A stretch of 64,000 nt of DNA, from assembly GCF_000017245.1 (NCBI RefSeq), contig NC_009655.1:1550001-1614000 (forward strand), read 5' to 3'. Of the stretch, positions 35,249-44,501 are shown piece after piece. The notes under the pieces are model-generated. The model saw nothing but the letters and a program-made list of their open reading frames with translations. It did no database searches and had not been told where the DNA came from. The DNA comes from Actinobacillus succinogenes 130Z. Its GTDB lineage: Bacteria; Pseudomonadota; Gammaproteobacteria; Enterobacterales; Pasteurellaceae. Made by a program: the position numbers and the translations under genes. Position 1 is the first letter of the stretch, and every line of letters starts with the position of its first letter.

Positions 35249-36421
35249 ATGCAAACCCATCACAAACCTGCCAATCTTGTTGCTTTCGCCTTTTTGCTGA
35301 TTGCATTTTTAACCGGAACGGCATCAGCCTTTCAAATGCCGACGCTCAGCCTGTTTTTATCCCAAGAAATTCACGTCTCGCCTTTCATGGTGGGAACCTT
35401 CTATGCCGTAAATGCAGTGATGGGAATCTTCGTCAGTCAGCTGGTCGCCCGTTATTCCGATAAACAGGATGATCGTCGTAAAATCATCATCGGTTGCTGT
35501 TTAATTGCCATTTTCGGCAGTCTTATTTTTGCCTTCAACCGAAATTATTACGTATTGGCCTTTTTCGGTACGTTCTTTCTGGGTTTAGGTTCTTCGTCCA
35601 ATCCGCAGTCTTTCGCCTTTGCCCGCGAATATGCCGAATACAGCCGGCGGGAAGCGGTGATGTTTACCACCATTATGCGGACCCAGATTTCATTGGCGTG
35701 GATTATCGGTCCGCCGGTTTCCTTTGCTATCGCATTAAACTGGGGATTTAATTATATGTATCTGGTGGCGGGCTTGGCATTTTTATTTTGTGCGCTGTTA
35801 ACCGCTACTATGCTGCCCAAAATCAGCCGCAAACAAATGCTGAAAACCGAATCCGCGCCGTTAAGCGCACCAAGCGACAACCGTAAATCCGTGTCTTATC
35901 TGTTCATCGCCTGTTTTTTGATGTGGATGTGCAACAGTATGTATTTGATTTCCATGCCGTTGTACACCATTCATGAGTTACATTTGTCGGAAAATTTGGC
36001 AGGAACCTTAATGGGAACAGCTGCCGGTCTGGAAATTCCCGTTATGTTGATCGGCGGTTATCTCACCAAATTTTTTCGAAAAAAAACCTTAATTTTGACC
36101 GCACTTTTGGCCGGTTTTACCTTCAATCTGCTGTTACTTTTTCTGCATGAAACTTGGCAGCTTGTTACATTACAAGCGCTAAATGCGGTTTTTATCGGTA
36201 TTATCGCCACTCTCGGCATGGTTTATTTTCAGGATCTCATGCCGCGTCAAATGGGGGCCGCCACTACACTATTCGGTAACGCGGCAAAAGGCAGTTGGAT
36301 TCTAGGCGGTCCAATCGCCGGGTTAATCGCGGAACACTGGGGCTACAGCTCGGTATTTTATTTATCCGTGATTATTGTGCTGATCAGCTTTTACTGTATG
36401 TGGAAGGTGAAGTCAGTTTAA
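35249..36421 (+). CDS. MFS sugar efflux transporter, SetA/SetB-like
   Basis: A 390-residue inner-membrane transporter with about twelve hydrophobic segments. SQLVARYSDKQDDRRK is the conserved MFS loop 2-3 motif. FAREYAEYSRREAVMFTTI and RTQISLAWIIGPPVSFAIA resemble the Set family of sugar efflux pumps, which export glucose analogues and lactose or IPTG. The real substrate is unknown. The start at 35249 lies within an ATTATG context with only a weak ribosome binding site. It is convergent with pgi, with an inverted uptake-signal pair between them. Confidence 0.83.
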   Translation: MQTHHKPANLVAFAFLLIAFLTGTASAFQMPTLSLFLSQEIHVSPFMVGTFYAVNAVMGIFVSQLVARYSDKQDDRRKIIIGCCLIAIFGSLIFAFNRNYYVLAFFGTFFLGLGSSSNPQSFAFAREYAEYSRREAVMFTTIMRTQISLAWIIGPPVSFAIALNWGFNYMYLVAGLAFLFCALLTATMLPKISRKQMLKTESAPLSAPSDNRKSVSYLFIACFLMWMCNSMYLISMPLYTIHELHLSENLAGTLMGTAAGLEIPVMLIGGYLTKFFRKKTLILTALLAGFTFNLLLLFLHETWQLVTLQALNAVFIGIIATLGMVYFQDLMPRQMGAATTLFGNAAKGSWILGGPIAGLIAEHWGYSSVFYLSVIIVLISFYCMWKVKSV

Positions 36422-36483
36422 CTTAAAAGTAAAGGCCGTTTAAATTTCATAAACCGCCCGGGAGTAATTATTTAATGGTTAAA

Positions 36484-36533
36484 ATAAAAGTGCGGTTAAA
36501 TCAAAAATAAATGATTTTTTGACCGCACTTTTA
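36484..36533. terminator. Bidirectional uptake-signal terminator (Set-like/pgi)
   Basis: AAGTGCGGT (36488-36496) and ACCGCACTT (36522-36530) are inverted, with T- and A-rich flanks, between two convergent genes. Confidence 0.68.
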
Positions 36534-36559
36534 TAGTTTATAACAAATAAAACGCTAAT

Positions 36560-38209
36560 TTACCGCCAAGCTTTGAATTGGTTGATTAAGCCGTTGGTCG
36601 AGCTATCGTGACTATTGATTGGCTCATTGCCGCTTAATTCGGGCAGAATGCGGTTTGCCAGTTGTTTACCTAATTCTACGCCCCATTGGTCGAAACTGAA
36701 AATATTGAAGATAATACCTTGTACGAAGATTTTATGTTCGTACATGGCAATTAGAGCGCCTAAACTAAACGGCGTAATTTCTTGCAATAAAATCGAGTTG
36801 GTCGGTTTGTTGCCGGCGAAAACTTTGAACGGCACCACATTTTTCACTTCGTCTAAATTTTTGCCGGCTTTCAAAAATTCTTCTTCCACGGTTTCTTTGG
36901 TTTTACCGAAAGCCAGCGCTTCAGTTTGGGCAAAGAAGTTAGACAGTAATTTGCTGTGGTGGTCCGCCAACGGATTATGAGTTTTCGCCGGTGCAATGAA
37001 ATCGCAAGGAATTAACGTGGTACCCTGATGAATTAATTGATAGAACGCGTGTTGACCGTTGGTACCCGGTTCGCCCCAAATAATCGGACCGGTTTGATAA
37101 TTGTTAATTACTTCGCCGTCACGTCCCACGTATTTACCGTTGGATTCCATGTTACCCTGTTGGAAATATGCCGCAAAACGGTGCAGATATTGATCGTAAG
37201 GTAAAATCGCTTCGGTTTGCGCACCTTGGAAATTGGTATTCCATAACCCTACTAACGCCAATGTGGTCGGAATATTTTGTTCAATCGGCGTATTCCGGAA
37301 ATGTTTATCCATTTCATGAGCGCCGGCCAATAATTGTTCGAAATTGTCAAAACCTACGGAAAGCGCAATGGACAAACCGATAGCCGACCATAATGAATAA
37401 CGTCCGCCGACCCAATCCCAGAAACCGAACATGTTGTCGGTATCAATACCGAATTTCGCCACCTCCGTCGCATTGGTCGAAAGTGCGGCAAAATGTTTTG
37501 CCACGTGTTTTTCGTCTTTTGCCGCCGCCAGGAACCAATCGCGGGCAGATTTCGCATTGGTCATGGTTTCCTGAGTAGTAAAGGTTTTTGACGCCACTAA
37601 AAATAAAGTGGTTTCCGGGTCGGTTTTCTTAAAGACTTCCGCAATATGAGTACCGTCCACATTGGAAACAAAATGCATAGTCAAGTGATTTTTATACGGA
37701 CGTAAAGCTTCCGTTACCATGTAAGGGCCGAGATCCGATCCGCCGATACCGATATTCACCACATCGGTAATGGCTTTGCCGGTGTAGCCTTTCCATTCGC
37801 CGGAAATTACGCGTTCGCTGAAAGCTTTCATTTTTGCCAAGACTTCATTAACTTCCGGCATCACATCTTTACTGTCGACCAACACAGGCTTGTTCGAGCG
37901 GTTACGCAAGGCGGTATGTAATACGGCGCGATTTTCCGTACGGTTGATTTTTTCGCCCGTAAACATCGCTTCTTTGGCTTCGTCCAATGCACATTCTTTT
38001 GCCAATTGACGCAATAATTTTAAAGTATCCTGAGTAATTTTATTTTTAGCGAAATCCACTAACATTTCGTTATTAAAAGTTAATGAATAATTATCGAAAC
38101 GATTCTGTTCCCGTTGAAAAAGATCTTTGATCGTAGTTTCGGCTAATTCCGCTTTATGCTGTTCTAATGCTTTCCATGCTGTTGTTTTGGTCGGGTTAAT
38201 ATTTTGCAT
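36560..38209 (-). CDS. pgi: Glucose-6-phosphate isomerase
   Basis: Interconverts glucose-6-phosphate and fructose-6-phosphate in glycolysis. The signatures VNIGIGGSDLGPYMVTEAL and FGFWDWVGGRYSLWSAIGLS are clear. The C-terminal signature lies in FNIFSFDQWGVELGKQ. I chose ATG 38209 (MQNINPTKTTAWKAL): AGGAAAA lies 5-11 bases upstream and the 549 residues equal E. coli Pgi. The open frame reaches back to 38278, but the extra 23 residues have no family counterpart. Confidence 0.96.
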   Translation of the reverse strand: MQNINPTKTTAWKALEQHKAELAETTIKDLFQREQNRFDNYSLTFNNEMLVDFAKNKITQDTLKLLRQLAKECALDEAKEAMFTGEKINRTENRAVLHTALRNRSNKPVLVDSKDVMPEVNEVLAKMKAFSERVISGEWKGYTGKAITDVVNIGIGGSDLGPYMVTEALRPYKNHLTMHFVSNVDGTHIAEVFKKTDPETTLFLVASKTFTTQETMTNAKSARDWFLAAAKDEKHVAKHFAALSTNATEVAKFGIDTDNMFGFWDWVGGRYSLWSAIGLSIALSVGFDNFEQLLAGAHEMDKHFRNTPIEQNIPTTLALVGLWNTNFQGAQTEAILPYDQYLHRFAAYFQQGNMESNGKYVGRDGEVINNYQTGPIIWGEPGTNGQHAFYQLIHQGTTLIPCDFIAPAKTHNPLADHHSKLLSNFFAQTEALAFGKTKETVEEEFLKAGKNLDEVKNVVPFKVFAGNKPTNSILLQEITPFSLGALIAMYEHKIFVQGIIFNIFSFDQWGVELGKQLANRILPELSGNEPINSHDSSTNGLINQFKAWR

Positions 38210-38316
38210 AGTATTTTCCTTTTTGAGTTGGAGTAAATTTAAAACCGGTTTCATAAATGATAGTAACACCTTATGCATTAAACGGATACCGATTTTACTG
38301 ATGATTCCGATAGGCG

Positions 38317-39393
38317 TTAATCCGCATATTCGGTTAACACGCGCGGCGTCAGTTTCGTCATCAATTCATAGCTTAATATACCCATGTGTTTAGCCACCGT
38401 TTCAATCGGCAATTCCTTGCCCCATAAAATCACTTCATCACCGACTTTATCGGTGCAATCCTCACCTAAATCCACCGTAATCATATCCATGGAAACCCGC
38501 CCGACAATCGGCACGATTCGCCCGTTGATATACACCGGCGTACCGCTGGGAATATTGCGCGGATAACCGTCGCCGTAACCGATAGCGATTACACCTATTT
38601 TGGTATCTTTTTTGCTTATCCAAGTGCCGCCGTATCCCACCGGTTCACCCGCTTTATGACGACGCACGGCGATTAAGGAGGAAGTCAATGTCATTACCGG
38701 AATCAAACCGAATTCGGAACTCGGCGTATCCGTCGGCGACACGCCGTACATAATAATGCCGGGACGAATCCATTCAAGATGGGAATCCGGCCAGAATAAA
38801 ATACCGCCGGAGGCCGCAATACAACGCGGTCCGCCTTTGTCTTCCGTCGCCTGTAAAAAGCGATTAAGCTGAATCCGGGTATAATCGGAATCCAGCTCGT
38901 CAGCACGGCTGAAATGGCTGACATATCCTATTAACGGCTCCACATTCGCACATTTTTTCAGTTCTTCAACATAATCCTCTACTTCATCCAATGCCACGCC
39001 CAAACGATGCATGCCCGTATCAATTTTTAACCATACCTTAATCGGATTCGGCAGTTTCGTCTGTTTCAATGCCTCTAACTGTTCCCGATTATGCACCACG
39101 GTTTGAATATTATTCACCGCAATAACCGGCAAATCTTTCGCCGAAAAAAAGCCTTCCAACAATAAAATCGGCTTGATTATGCCTTTAGAACGCAGGGTTA
39201 ACGCTTCTTCGATACGCGCCACACCAAAACCGTCTACCTGCTCTTCTACGGTTGACGCCACAAATTCCACACCATGCCCGTAAGCATTGGCTTTAACGAT
39301 GGCGATCATTTTGCTGTCGGGCGCCTTTTGATGAATTAACTCAAGATTATGTTTCAGTGCGAGCGAACTGATTTTGGCTGTTGCTGGTTTCAT
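38317..39393 (-). CDS. alr: Alanine racemase
   Basis: PLP enzyme that supplies D-alanine for peptidoglycan. The PLP lysine is in MIAIVKANAYGHG (Lys34). The catalytic tyrosine region of the C-terminal beta domain is GVIAIGYGDGYPRNIPSG, followed by the family stretch GRVSMDMITVDL. The 358 residues match the family (359 in E. coli Alr). It is downstream of dnaB on the same strand, with an inverted uptake-signal pair between them, as in the dnaB-alr order of many gammaproteobacteria. Confidence 0.96.
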   Translation of the reverse strand: MKPATAKISSLALKHNLELIHQKAPDSKMIAIVKANAYGHGVEFVASTVEEQVDGFGVARIEEALTLRSKGIIKPILLLEGFFSAKDLPVIAVNNIQTVVHNREQLEALKQTKLPNPIKVWLKIDTGMHRLGVALDEVEDYVEELKKCANVEPLIGYVSHFSRADELDSDYTRIQLNRFLQATEDKGGPRCIAASGGILFWPDSHLEWIRPGIIMYGVSPTDTPSSEFGLIPVMTLTSSLIAVRRHKAGEPVGYGGTWISKKDTKIGVIAIGYGDGYPRNIPSGTPVYINGRIVPIVGRVSMDMITVDLGEDCTDKVGDEVILWGKELPIETVAKHMGILSYELMTKLTPRVLTEYAD

Positions 39394-39418
39394 GTTTTCT
39401 TCTTATTTTCACATCATG

Positions 39419-39462
39419 CAAAGTGCGGTCAAAAAACGATGCATTTTTTCACCGCACTTTTC
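39419..39462 (-). terminator. Inverted uptake-signal pair between dnaB and alr
   Basis: AAGTGCGGT (39421-39429) and ACCGCACTT (39451-39459) are inverted with A and T runs in the loop and flanks, 13 bases after the dnaB stop. Confidence 0.65.
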
Positions 39463-39474
39463 AGGTAATTGTTT

Positions 39475-40893
39475 TTAGTAATTATCGTCAAACGGTAAAG
39501 AGCCCGCATAATTATCAAACCGCGAATACTGTCCCTGAAAGGTTAAACGCACCCGTCCAATCGGTCCGTTACGCTGCTTACCGATAATGATTTCCGCCAC
39601 GTTTTTATTTTCTTCCGTGGTTTCGTGGTATACCTCATCGCGATAGATGAACATAATTAAATCCGCGTCCTGTTCGATGGAACCCGATTCACGCAAATCG
39701 GAATTCACCGGCCTTTTATCCGTGCGGTTTTCCAGCGTACGGTTTAATTGCGACAACGCGACAACGGGAACTTCCAGCTCTTTTGCCAACGCTTTCAGGG
39801 AACGGGAAATTTCGGCGATTTCGAGGGTTCGGTTATCAAATCCCGGCGCCCGCATTAATTGCAGGTAATCCACCATAATCAGACTTAATCCGCCTCGTTC
39901 GCGGTATACCCGACGGGCGCGGGAACGCAGTTCCGTCGGCGTTAATCCGGCTGAATCATCAATATACATATTGGATTTTTCACTGAGTAACGCTACGGTA
40001 CTGGAAATTTTCGCCCAGTCGCCGTCATCTTCGATTTGCCCGGTTCGGATAGCGGTTTGATCGACCCGCGAAAGTGAGGCTAAAGTACGCATCATAATTT
40101 GATCCGCCGGCATTTCAAGGCTGAAAATCAATACGGGTTTATCACTTGCCATTGCCGCATTTTCACACAAATTCATCGCAAAAGTGGTTTTCCCCATAGA
40201 CGGACGAGCCGCCACAATGACTAAATCCGACGGCTGCAACCCGGCGGTTTTCTTGTCTAAATCCACAAATCCTGTGGTTACTCCCGTAATCCCGTTATTG
40301 CCGGCCCCCATGGCTTTCAAAGTTTCGATTTTGGTGATCGTCCGTTCCAAAATATTCACTACATTTTCCGGCCCTTCATTCTGCGTAGTACGTTTTTCCG
40401 CAATGGTGAACACATCCCGTTCCGCCTCATCCAGAATTTCCTTAACGTCCTTCCCTTTCGGCGAATAAGCCCGCTGGGCGATATTGTTACTGACACCGAT
40501 TAAATCGCGCAGAATCGCTTTTTCCCGCACAATGTCCGAATAGGCGTTAATATTCGCTGCGCTCGGCGTGTTTTTGGATAACTCCGCCAAATAGGCAAAC
40601 CCGCCTACATCGTCGATAATACCTTTGTTTTTCAGTGCCTGATCCAAGGTCAGCAAATCGATAGGTTGGTTTTGACGAGTCAGATTTTCCATTTCCTGGA
40701 AAATAATCCGGTGCGCCGCAAGATAAAAATCGTCGGCAATCACCCGCTCCACCACATTTTCCCAGTGCCGGTTATTCAGCATGATCGCTCCCAACACTGC
40801 CTGTTCGGCTTCAATGGAATGCGGTGGAATAGCTACTTGCGCGGTTTGTTGATCGCGTTCCTGCGGTAAATTTTGTGAAGGTTGACGAGCCAT
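39475..40893 (-). CDS. dnaB: Replicative DNA helicase
   Basis: Hexameric 5'-to-3' helicase that unwinds the replication fork. The N-terminal DnaG/DnaC-interacting domain starts at IPPHSIEAEQAVLGAIMLNN. The RecA-like C-terminal domain has Walker A in VAARPSMGKTTFAMN and Walker B in LSLIMVDYLQLM. The arginine-finger region is VPVVALSQLNRTLENR. It has 472 residues, and no intein or duplication is visible. Upstream (40894-41026) lies the uptake-signal terminator of aroG. Confidence 0.97.
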   Translation of the reverse strand: MARQPSQNLPQERDQQTAQVAIPPHSIEAEQAVLGAIMLNNRHWENVVERVIADDFYLAAHRIIFQEMENLTRQNQPIDLLTLDQALKNKGIIDDVGGFAYLAELSKNTPSAANINAYSDIVREKAILRDLIGVSNNIAQRAYSPKGKDVKEILDEAERDVFTIAEKRTTQNEGPENVVNILERTITKIETLKAMGAGNNGITGVTTGFVDLDKKTAGLQPSDLVIVAARPSMGKTTFAMNLCENAAMASDKPVLIFSLEMPADQIMMRTLASLSRVDQTAIRTGQIEDDGDWAKISSTVALLSEKSNMYIDDSAGLTPTELRSRARRVYRERGGLSLIMVDYLQLMRAPGFDNRTLEIAEISRSLKALAKELEVPVVALSQLNRTLENRTDKRPVNSDLRESGSIEQDADLIMFIYRDEVYHETTEENKNVAEIIIGKQRNGPIGRVRLTFQGQYSRFDNYAGSLPFDDNY

Positions 40894-40969
40894 AAATTGT
40901 CGGATTGAATAGATTAAAAATTATCGCTAATAATACGCTAAATTGACGGCAAATTTAAGGGTTAAAAAA

Positions 40970-41014
40970 GAAAAAGTGCGGTCAAAAACATTCAAATTTC
41001 TGACCGCACTTTAG
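40970..41014 (-). terminator. Inverted uptake-signal terminator after aroG
   Basis: AAGTGCGGT (40974-40982) and ACCGCACTT (41003-41011) are inverted. On the minus strand the stem ends in a TTTTTCTTTTTT run. It lies 13 bases beyond the aroG stop. Confidence 0.72.
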
Positions 41015-41026
41015 TTTGCCGGCGGA

Positions 41027-42112
41027 TTAACCGTTCACTTTGCGTCTTGCCGCAACGGCATCGGAAAGCTGTTGAAGCAAAATTTCCGTATCTTCCCAGC
41101 CGATACAGGCATCGGTGACGCTTTGGCCGTAAGTCAGCGCTTTGCCCGGTTGTAAATCCTGGCGTCCTTCGACCAAATGGCTTTCCACCATTACACCGAA
41201 AATTTGAGTTGAACCATTAGCAATTTGTGCGCTTACATCTTTACATACGTCCATTTGTTTTTTGAACTGTTTGCTGCTGTTAGCATGGCTGAAGTCAATC
41301 ATGACATGCGGACAGCGCCCCGATTTTTCGATACTTTTACATACTGCGGCTACGCTTTCCGCATCATAATTGGTACCGCGATCACCGCCGCGCAGAATGA
41401 TGTGACAGTCGTTATTGCCTTTGGTGGAAACAATAGCGGAATGGCCGAATTTAGTAACGGACAAAAAGTGGTGTGAGGCTTCCGCCGCACCGATAGCGTC
41501 TAAAGCGATTTTCACGCCGCCGTTTGTGCCGTTTTTAAACCCGACGGCACAAGATAAGCCCGAAGCCAATTCGCGGTGCACCTGAGATTCCGTGGTGCGT
41601 GCGCCGATTGCCCCCCAGCTCATAAAGTCCGCCACATATTGCGGGGTGATCATATCCAAAAATTCACCGGCGGTCGGTAAACCGAGATCATTAATATCCG
41701 ATAATAATTTCCGTCCCATGCGCAAACCGTCGTTTAACGCGTAACTATCATTCAAGTAAGGATCGTTGATTAACCCTTTCCAACCTACGGTAGTACGTGG
41801 TTTTTCAAAATATACGCGCATAATGATTTCCAGCGTATTTTTATATTTATCGCGCAACGGTTTCAACCGATTGGCATATTCCAATGCGGCATTGGTATCA
41901 TGAATAGAACAAGGACCGATGATGACAAGTAATCGGTCGTCTTCACCGTGAATGATTTCATGGGCATGACGGCGAGTGGTTCTGACGGTTTTAACCGCTT
42001 GTGCGCTCGCCGGATACTTTTCCAGCAATGCTACCGGCGGTAATAATTGTTCGATTTTGGCAATACGGGTATCATCGTTGGCAATGCGAATTTCGTTTTG
42101 TTTTTTAACCAT
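41027..42112 (-). CDS. aroG: 3-deoxy-D-arabino-heptulosonate-7-phosphate (DAHP) synthase
   Basis: First enzyme of the shikimate pathway (type I DAHP synthase, condensing PEP and erythrose-4-phosphate). The conserved sequence LLVIIGPCSIHD, the run RVYFEKPRTTVGWKGLINDP, GARTTESQVHRELASGL and the metal-binding CHIILRGG and MIDFSHANSSKQ are all present. The feedback-regulated AroG/F/H group shares this layout; which aromatic amino acid inhibits it cannot be read here. I chose ATG 42112 (MVKKQNEIRI), preceded by AGAGAG. The longer frame uses a TTG at 42148 with no family counterpart. About 361 residues remain. Confidence 0.94.
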   Translation of the reverse strand: MVKKQNEIRIANDDTRIAKIEQLLPPVALLEKYPASAQAVKTVRTTRRHAHEIIHGEDDRLLVIIGPCSIHDTNAALEYANRLKPLRDKYKNTLEIIMRVYFEKPRTTVGWKGLINDPYLNDSYALNDGLRMGRKLLSDINDLGLPTAGEFLDMITPQYVADFMSWGAIGARTTESQVHRELASGLSCAVGFKNGTNGGVKIALDAIGAAEASHHFLSVTKFGHSAIVSTKGNNDCHIILRGGDRGTNYDAESVAAVCKSIEKSGRCPHVMIDFSHANSSKQFKKQMDVCKDVSAQIANGSTQIFGVMVESHLVEGRQDLQPGKALTYGQSVTDACIGWEDTEILLQQLSDAVAARRKVNG

Positions 42113-42298
42113 GGTGATCAACTCTCTTAGGAATGAAATCGTCAGCAATACGAAATAAATTTTTCAGTAATATCGCATGACGGATGCTTTAACTTTCGTA
42201 AAAATATTATTTTTTTGACCGCACTTTTACGCAACAGTCATAAATGTTATCAATGTAACACTTATTCTTGCACTAGTAAACTAGTTCAATTATTTTGT

Positions 42299-43537
42299 TT
42301 AATGCCCGTTTAAAATCTGTGCCGGTTGTAATTTAGCCGCACGACCGGCCGGATACAGACTGGCAAGCAAGCTTAACACCAATGCAGCCGTCAAAACCAG
42401 CAATACATCCTGCCCATGCAGTTCGCTCGGTAGGAAATCTACAAAATAAATGCCGTCGGACAATAATTTGTGTCCGATGAGTTTTTCCAGCCCTTGAATA
42501 AGTGCGGTCAGATTTAAAGCAAAAAATATACCGAGTAGGATGCCGAGCAAACACCCTTTCATACCCGCCTGTAAACCGTACCACACGAAGATACGTTTGA
42601 TAAATCCGCTGTTAGCGCCTAAAGTGCGCATGATAGCAATATCGCCCGCTTTATCTTTCACCGCCATGATCAGCGTAGATACAATATTGAAACAGGCAAC
42701 GCCGATCACCAATACCATGGCAATATACATCACGGTACGAATCAATTGGATATCACGATACATATAGCCGAATTTCGCCTGCCAGTTTTGCAGATTCAAT
42801 AGTTGCGGATAATCATTCAGAACGGAATAATCCATATTCTGCATGTGAAACGGATTTTGCACTTTCAGTTCCACGCCCGAAACTTGGTTTATCGTTAACC
42901 CCAGAAATTCCTGTGCCTGTGCTTTCGGCATCAAAGCATAACTATGATCGAGCTGTCCGTCTAAGCGCAAAATACCGCTGACCTGAATGCGTTCGCGAGC
43001 GGGTTGTGCCATTTCATCGCCGTTGTTTTGCGAAATGAGCAATGTAACCCAATCCCCTTCGTGTACGTCCAATTCGTTGGCAATGGCATAACCCAGCACC
43101 AGTCCGCCGTTTTTCCCGAAATTCGTCCAACCGTCGTCCAATACGAATTTACCGAGTGAACTCACTTTATTCTGAGCCGTTTTATCCACGCCTTTCACCT
43201 GTACCACTTTCATTTTGGCGCCGTTTTCGATCAATGCGGTAAAAGAAACAAAAGGCGATACCCCTTGAATCTGCGGAACGGTCTGCAAGCGCTTTTCCAG
43301 TAAACCGGCGTCTTGAACGGTATTTTCATCGGCGGCGGTAATTTCCGCATGGGGAACCACGGCTAAAATTCGGTTATTCAGTTCCCGTTCAAAACCGTTC
43401 ATGGCACTTAATCCGATTATCAGCACCATCACGCCCAAGGCAATCCCCAAGGTAGAAAAAAAGGAAATCAGCGAAACCAAGCGATTCTTTTGTTTTGCCC
43501 GCTGATAGCGCCAACTGATAAAAAATGGCGTATTCAT
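42299..43537 (-). CDS. lolE: Lipoprotein-releasing ABC permease LolE
   Basis: One of two permease subunits of LolCDE, which extracts outer-membrane lipoproteins from the inner membrane. Helix 1 is followed by the family start SLISFFSTLGIALGVMVLIIGLSAMNGFERE. A periplasmic domain covers about residues 50-265, and three membrane helices follow with the MAVKDKAGDIAIMRTLGA coupling loop. The 412 residues match E. coli LolE (414). The assignment to LolE rather than LolC follows from gene order and the SAMNGFERELNNRI start. It begins 3 bases after lolD. Confidence 0.93.
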   Translation of the reverse strand: MNTPFFISWRYQRAKQKNRLVSLISFFSTLGIALGVMVLIIGLSAMNGFERELNNRILAVVPHAEITAADENTVQDAGLLEKRLQTVPQIQGVSPFVSFTALIENGAKMKVVQVKGVDKTAQNKVSSLGKFVLDDGWTNFGKNGGLVLGYAIANELDVHEGDWVTLLISQNNGDEMAQPARERIQVSGILRLDGQLDHSYALMPKAQAQEFLGLTINQVSGVELKVQNPFHMQNMDYSVLNDYPQLLNLQNWQAKFGYMYRDIQLIRTVMYIAMVLVIGVACFNIVSTLIMAVKDKAGDIAIMRTLGANSGFIKRIFVWYGLQAGMKGCLLGILLGIFFALNLTALIQGLEKLIGHKLLSDGIYFVDFLPSELHGQDVLLVLTAALVLSLLASLYPAGRAAKLQPAQILNGH

Positions 43538-43540
43538 TCG

Positions 43541-44224
43541 TTACGACTCCGCTCGCAAAACGCCGTCCTGCATAATCATACGGCGTTGTAATTTTTCCGC
43601 CAGCTGTAAATCATGGGTCACTAATAAAAATGCGATACCCTGCTCTTGATTAAGCTGTTGAATCAAGGCAAAGATACTTTCCGTGGTTTTGTGATCCAGA
43701 TTTCCCGTCGGTTCATCCGCTAATACTAACGCGGGATTATTCACTAATGCCCGCGCTATCGCAACCCGTTGCCGCTCTCCACCTGAAAGTGCGGACGGTT
43801 TATGGGAAATTCTGTGCGATAATCCCACGGACTGCAGCATTTTTTCGGCTCGATCACGTGCTTCCGTTTTATTCCGATTCCCAATTAACATCGGCATTAG
43901 TACATTTTCCAATGCGGTGAAATCCGCCATCAAATGATGGAATTGATAAACAAACCCCAAGTATTGATTGCGGAGTTTGGCTAATTGATCCGGCGTCGCT
44001 TTTTGCAGGGATTGACCTTTGATAAAAACTTCACCGCCGGTGGGTTGATCTAGTCCGCCCAAGGTGTGTAACAAAGTGCTTTTCCCCGACCCCGAACTGC
44101 CCACAATCGCCACTAATTCTTTGTCAGCCAACGAAAAAGACACGTCTTTCAGCACTTGAGTTTGTGTTGTGCCTTCGGTGTAGAATTTGGTGACGTTTTT
44201 GCAATTTAATAATATATTGTTCAT
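43541..44224 (-). CDS. lolD: Lipoprotein-releasing ATPase LolD
   Basis: ABC ATPase that powers LolCE. Walker A is VGSSGSGKSTLLH (about residues 41-53). The Q-loop region is GFVYQFHHLMADFTA, the signature LSGGERQRVAIARALV and Walker B LVLADEPTGNLDH. The 227 residues match the family (233 in E. coli). It lies directly upstream of lolE, but a 277-base stretch with a large palindrome separates it from lolC, whereas in E. coli lolC and lolD overlap. AAATTGCAAAAAC-type DNA follows the start; the upstream Shine-Dalgarno is weak. Confidence 0.96.
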   Translation of the reverse strand: MNNILLNCKNVTKFYTEGTTQTQVLKDVSFSLADKELVAIVGSSGSGKSTLLHTLGGLDQPTGGEVFIKGQSLQKATPDQLAKLRNQYLGFVYQFHHLMADFTALENVLMPMLIGNRNKTEARDRAEKMLQSVGLSHRISHKPSALSGGERQRVAIARALVNNPALVLADEPTGNLDHKTTESIFALIQQLNQEQGIAFLLVTHDLQLAEKLQRRMIMQDGVLRAES

Positions 44225-44268
44225 TTTTATTTTCTACGTTAATCCCAATCGAATTTCGCCGATGGCGA

Positions 44269-44304
44269 CTTACTTTTTCTTTGCGTTGCTAAAGAAAAAG
44301 TAAG
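44269..44304. repeat. Perfect hairpin, left part of the lolC-lolD element
   Basis: CTTACTTTTTCTTT (44269-44282) pairs perfectly with AAAGAAAAAGTAAG (44291-44304) around an eight-base loop. It is the 5' part (plus strand) of an interspersed-repeat-like element. Similar AT-rich 'CTTTCTTT...AAAGAAAG' intergenic palindromes are familiar from other bacterial genomes, but I cannot check copy number. Confidence 0.7.
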
Positions 44305-44319
44305 CAAAAAGAAATGCAA

Positions 44320-44441
44320 CCCCGTTTTGCCTTATTTCCTGAAAATTATTAAATTTGCTTAACGAAAAATAAGTAAACTCGCTTCGCTCAAACAAACTTA
44401 TTTTTCTACAAATTTAGTAATTTTCAGGCGGCAAAAAGGGG
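44320..44441. repeat. Nested palindrome between lolC and lolD
   Basis: Three nested inverted repeats. The outer arms are 44320-44331 and 44430-44441 (12 bp, one mismatch). The middle arms are 44338-44357 and 44409-44428 (20 bp, one mismatch that would be a G-U pair in RNA). The inner arms are 44364-44374 and 44396-44406 (11 bp, perfect). The apex is a loop of about 21 bases. The transcript would fold into a long hairpin inside the lolCDE mRNA. It has no open reading frame of note. It may be a non-autonomous repeat or a stability/attenuation element. Confidence 0.72.
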
Positions 44442-44501
44442 AATCATTTATTTGCCGACGATTTAAATAAAGATTCAAACTCCTTAAATTTTAGACCGCA
44501 C

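Noticed and set aside
36560..38278. Longer pgi with 23 extra N-terminal residues
   Set aside because: The ATG at 38209 has a Shine-Dalgarno and gives the normal 549 residues.
41027..42148. Longer aroG starting at TTG 42148
   Set aside because: The first 12 residues have no counterpart in DAHP synthases, and ATG 42112 fits the family.
44225..44501. Possible small coding gene in the lolC-lolD gap
   Set aside because: The region is dominated by inverted repeats and has no frame with a plausible start and ribosome binding site, so I list it as a repeat.
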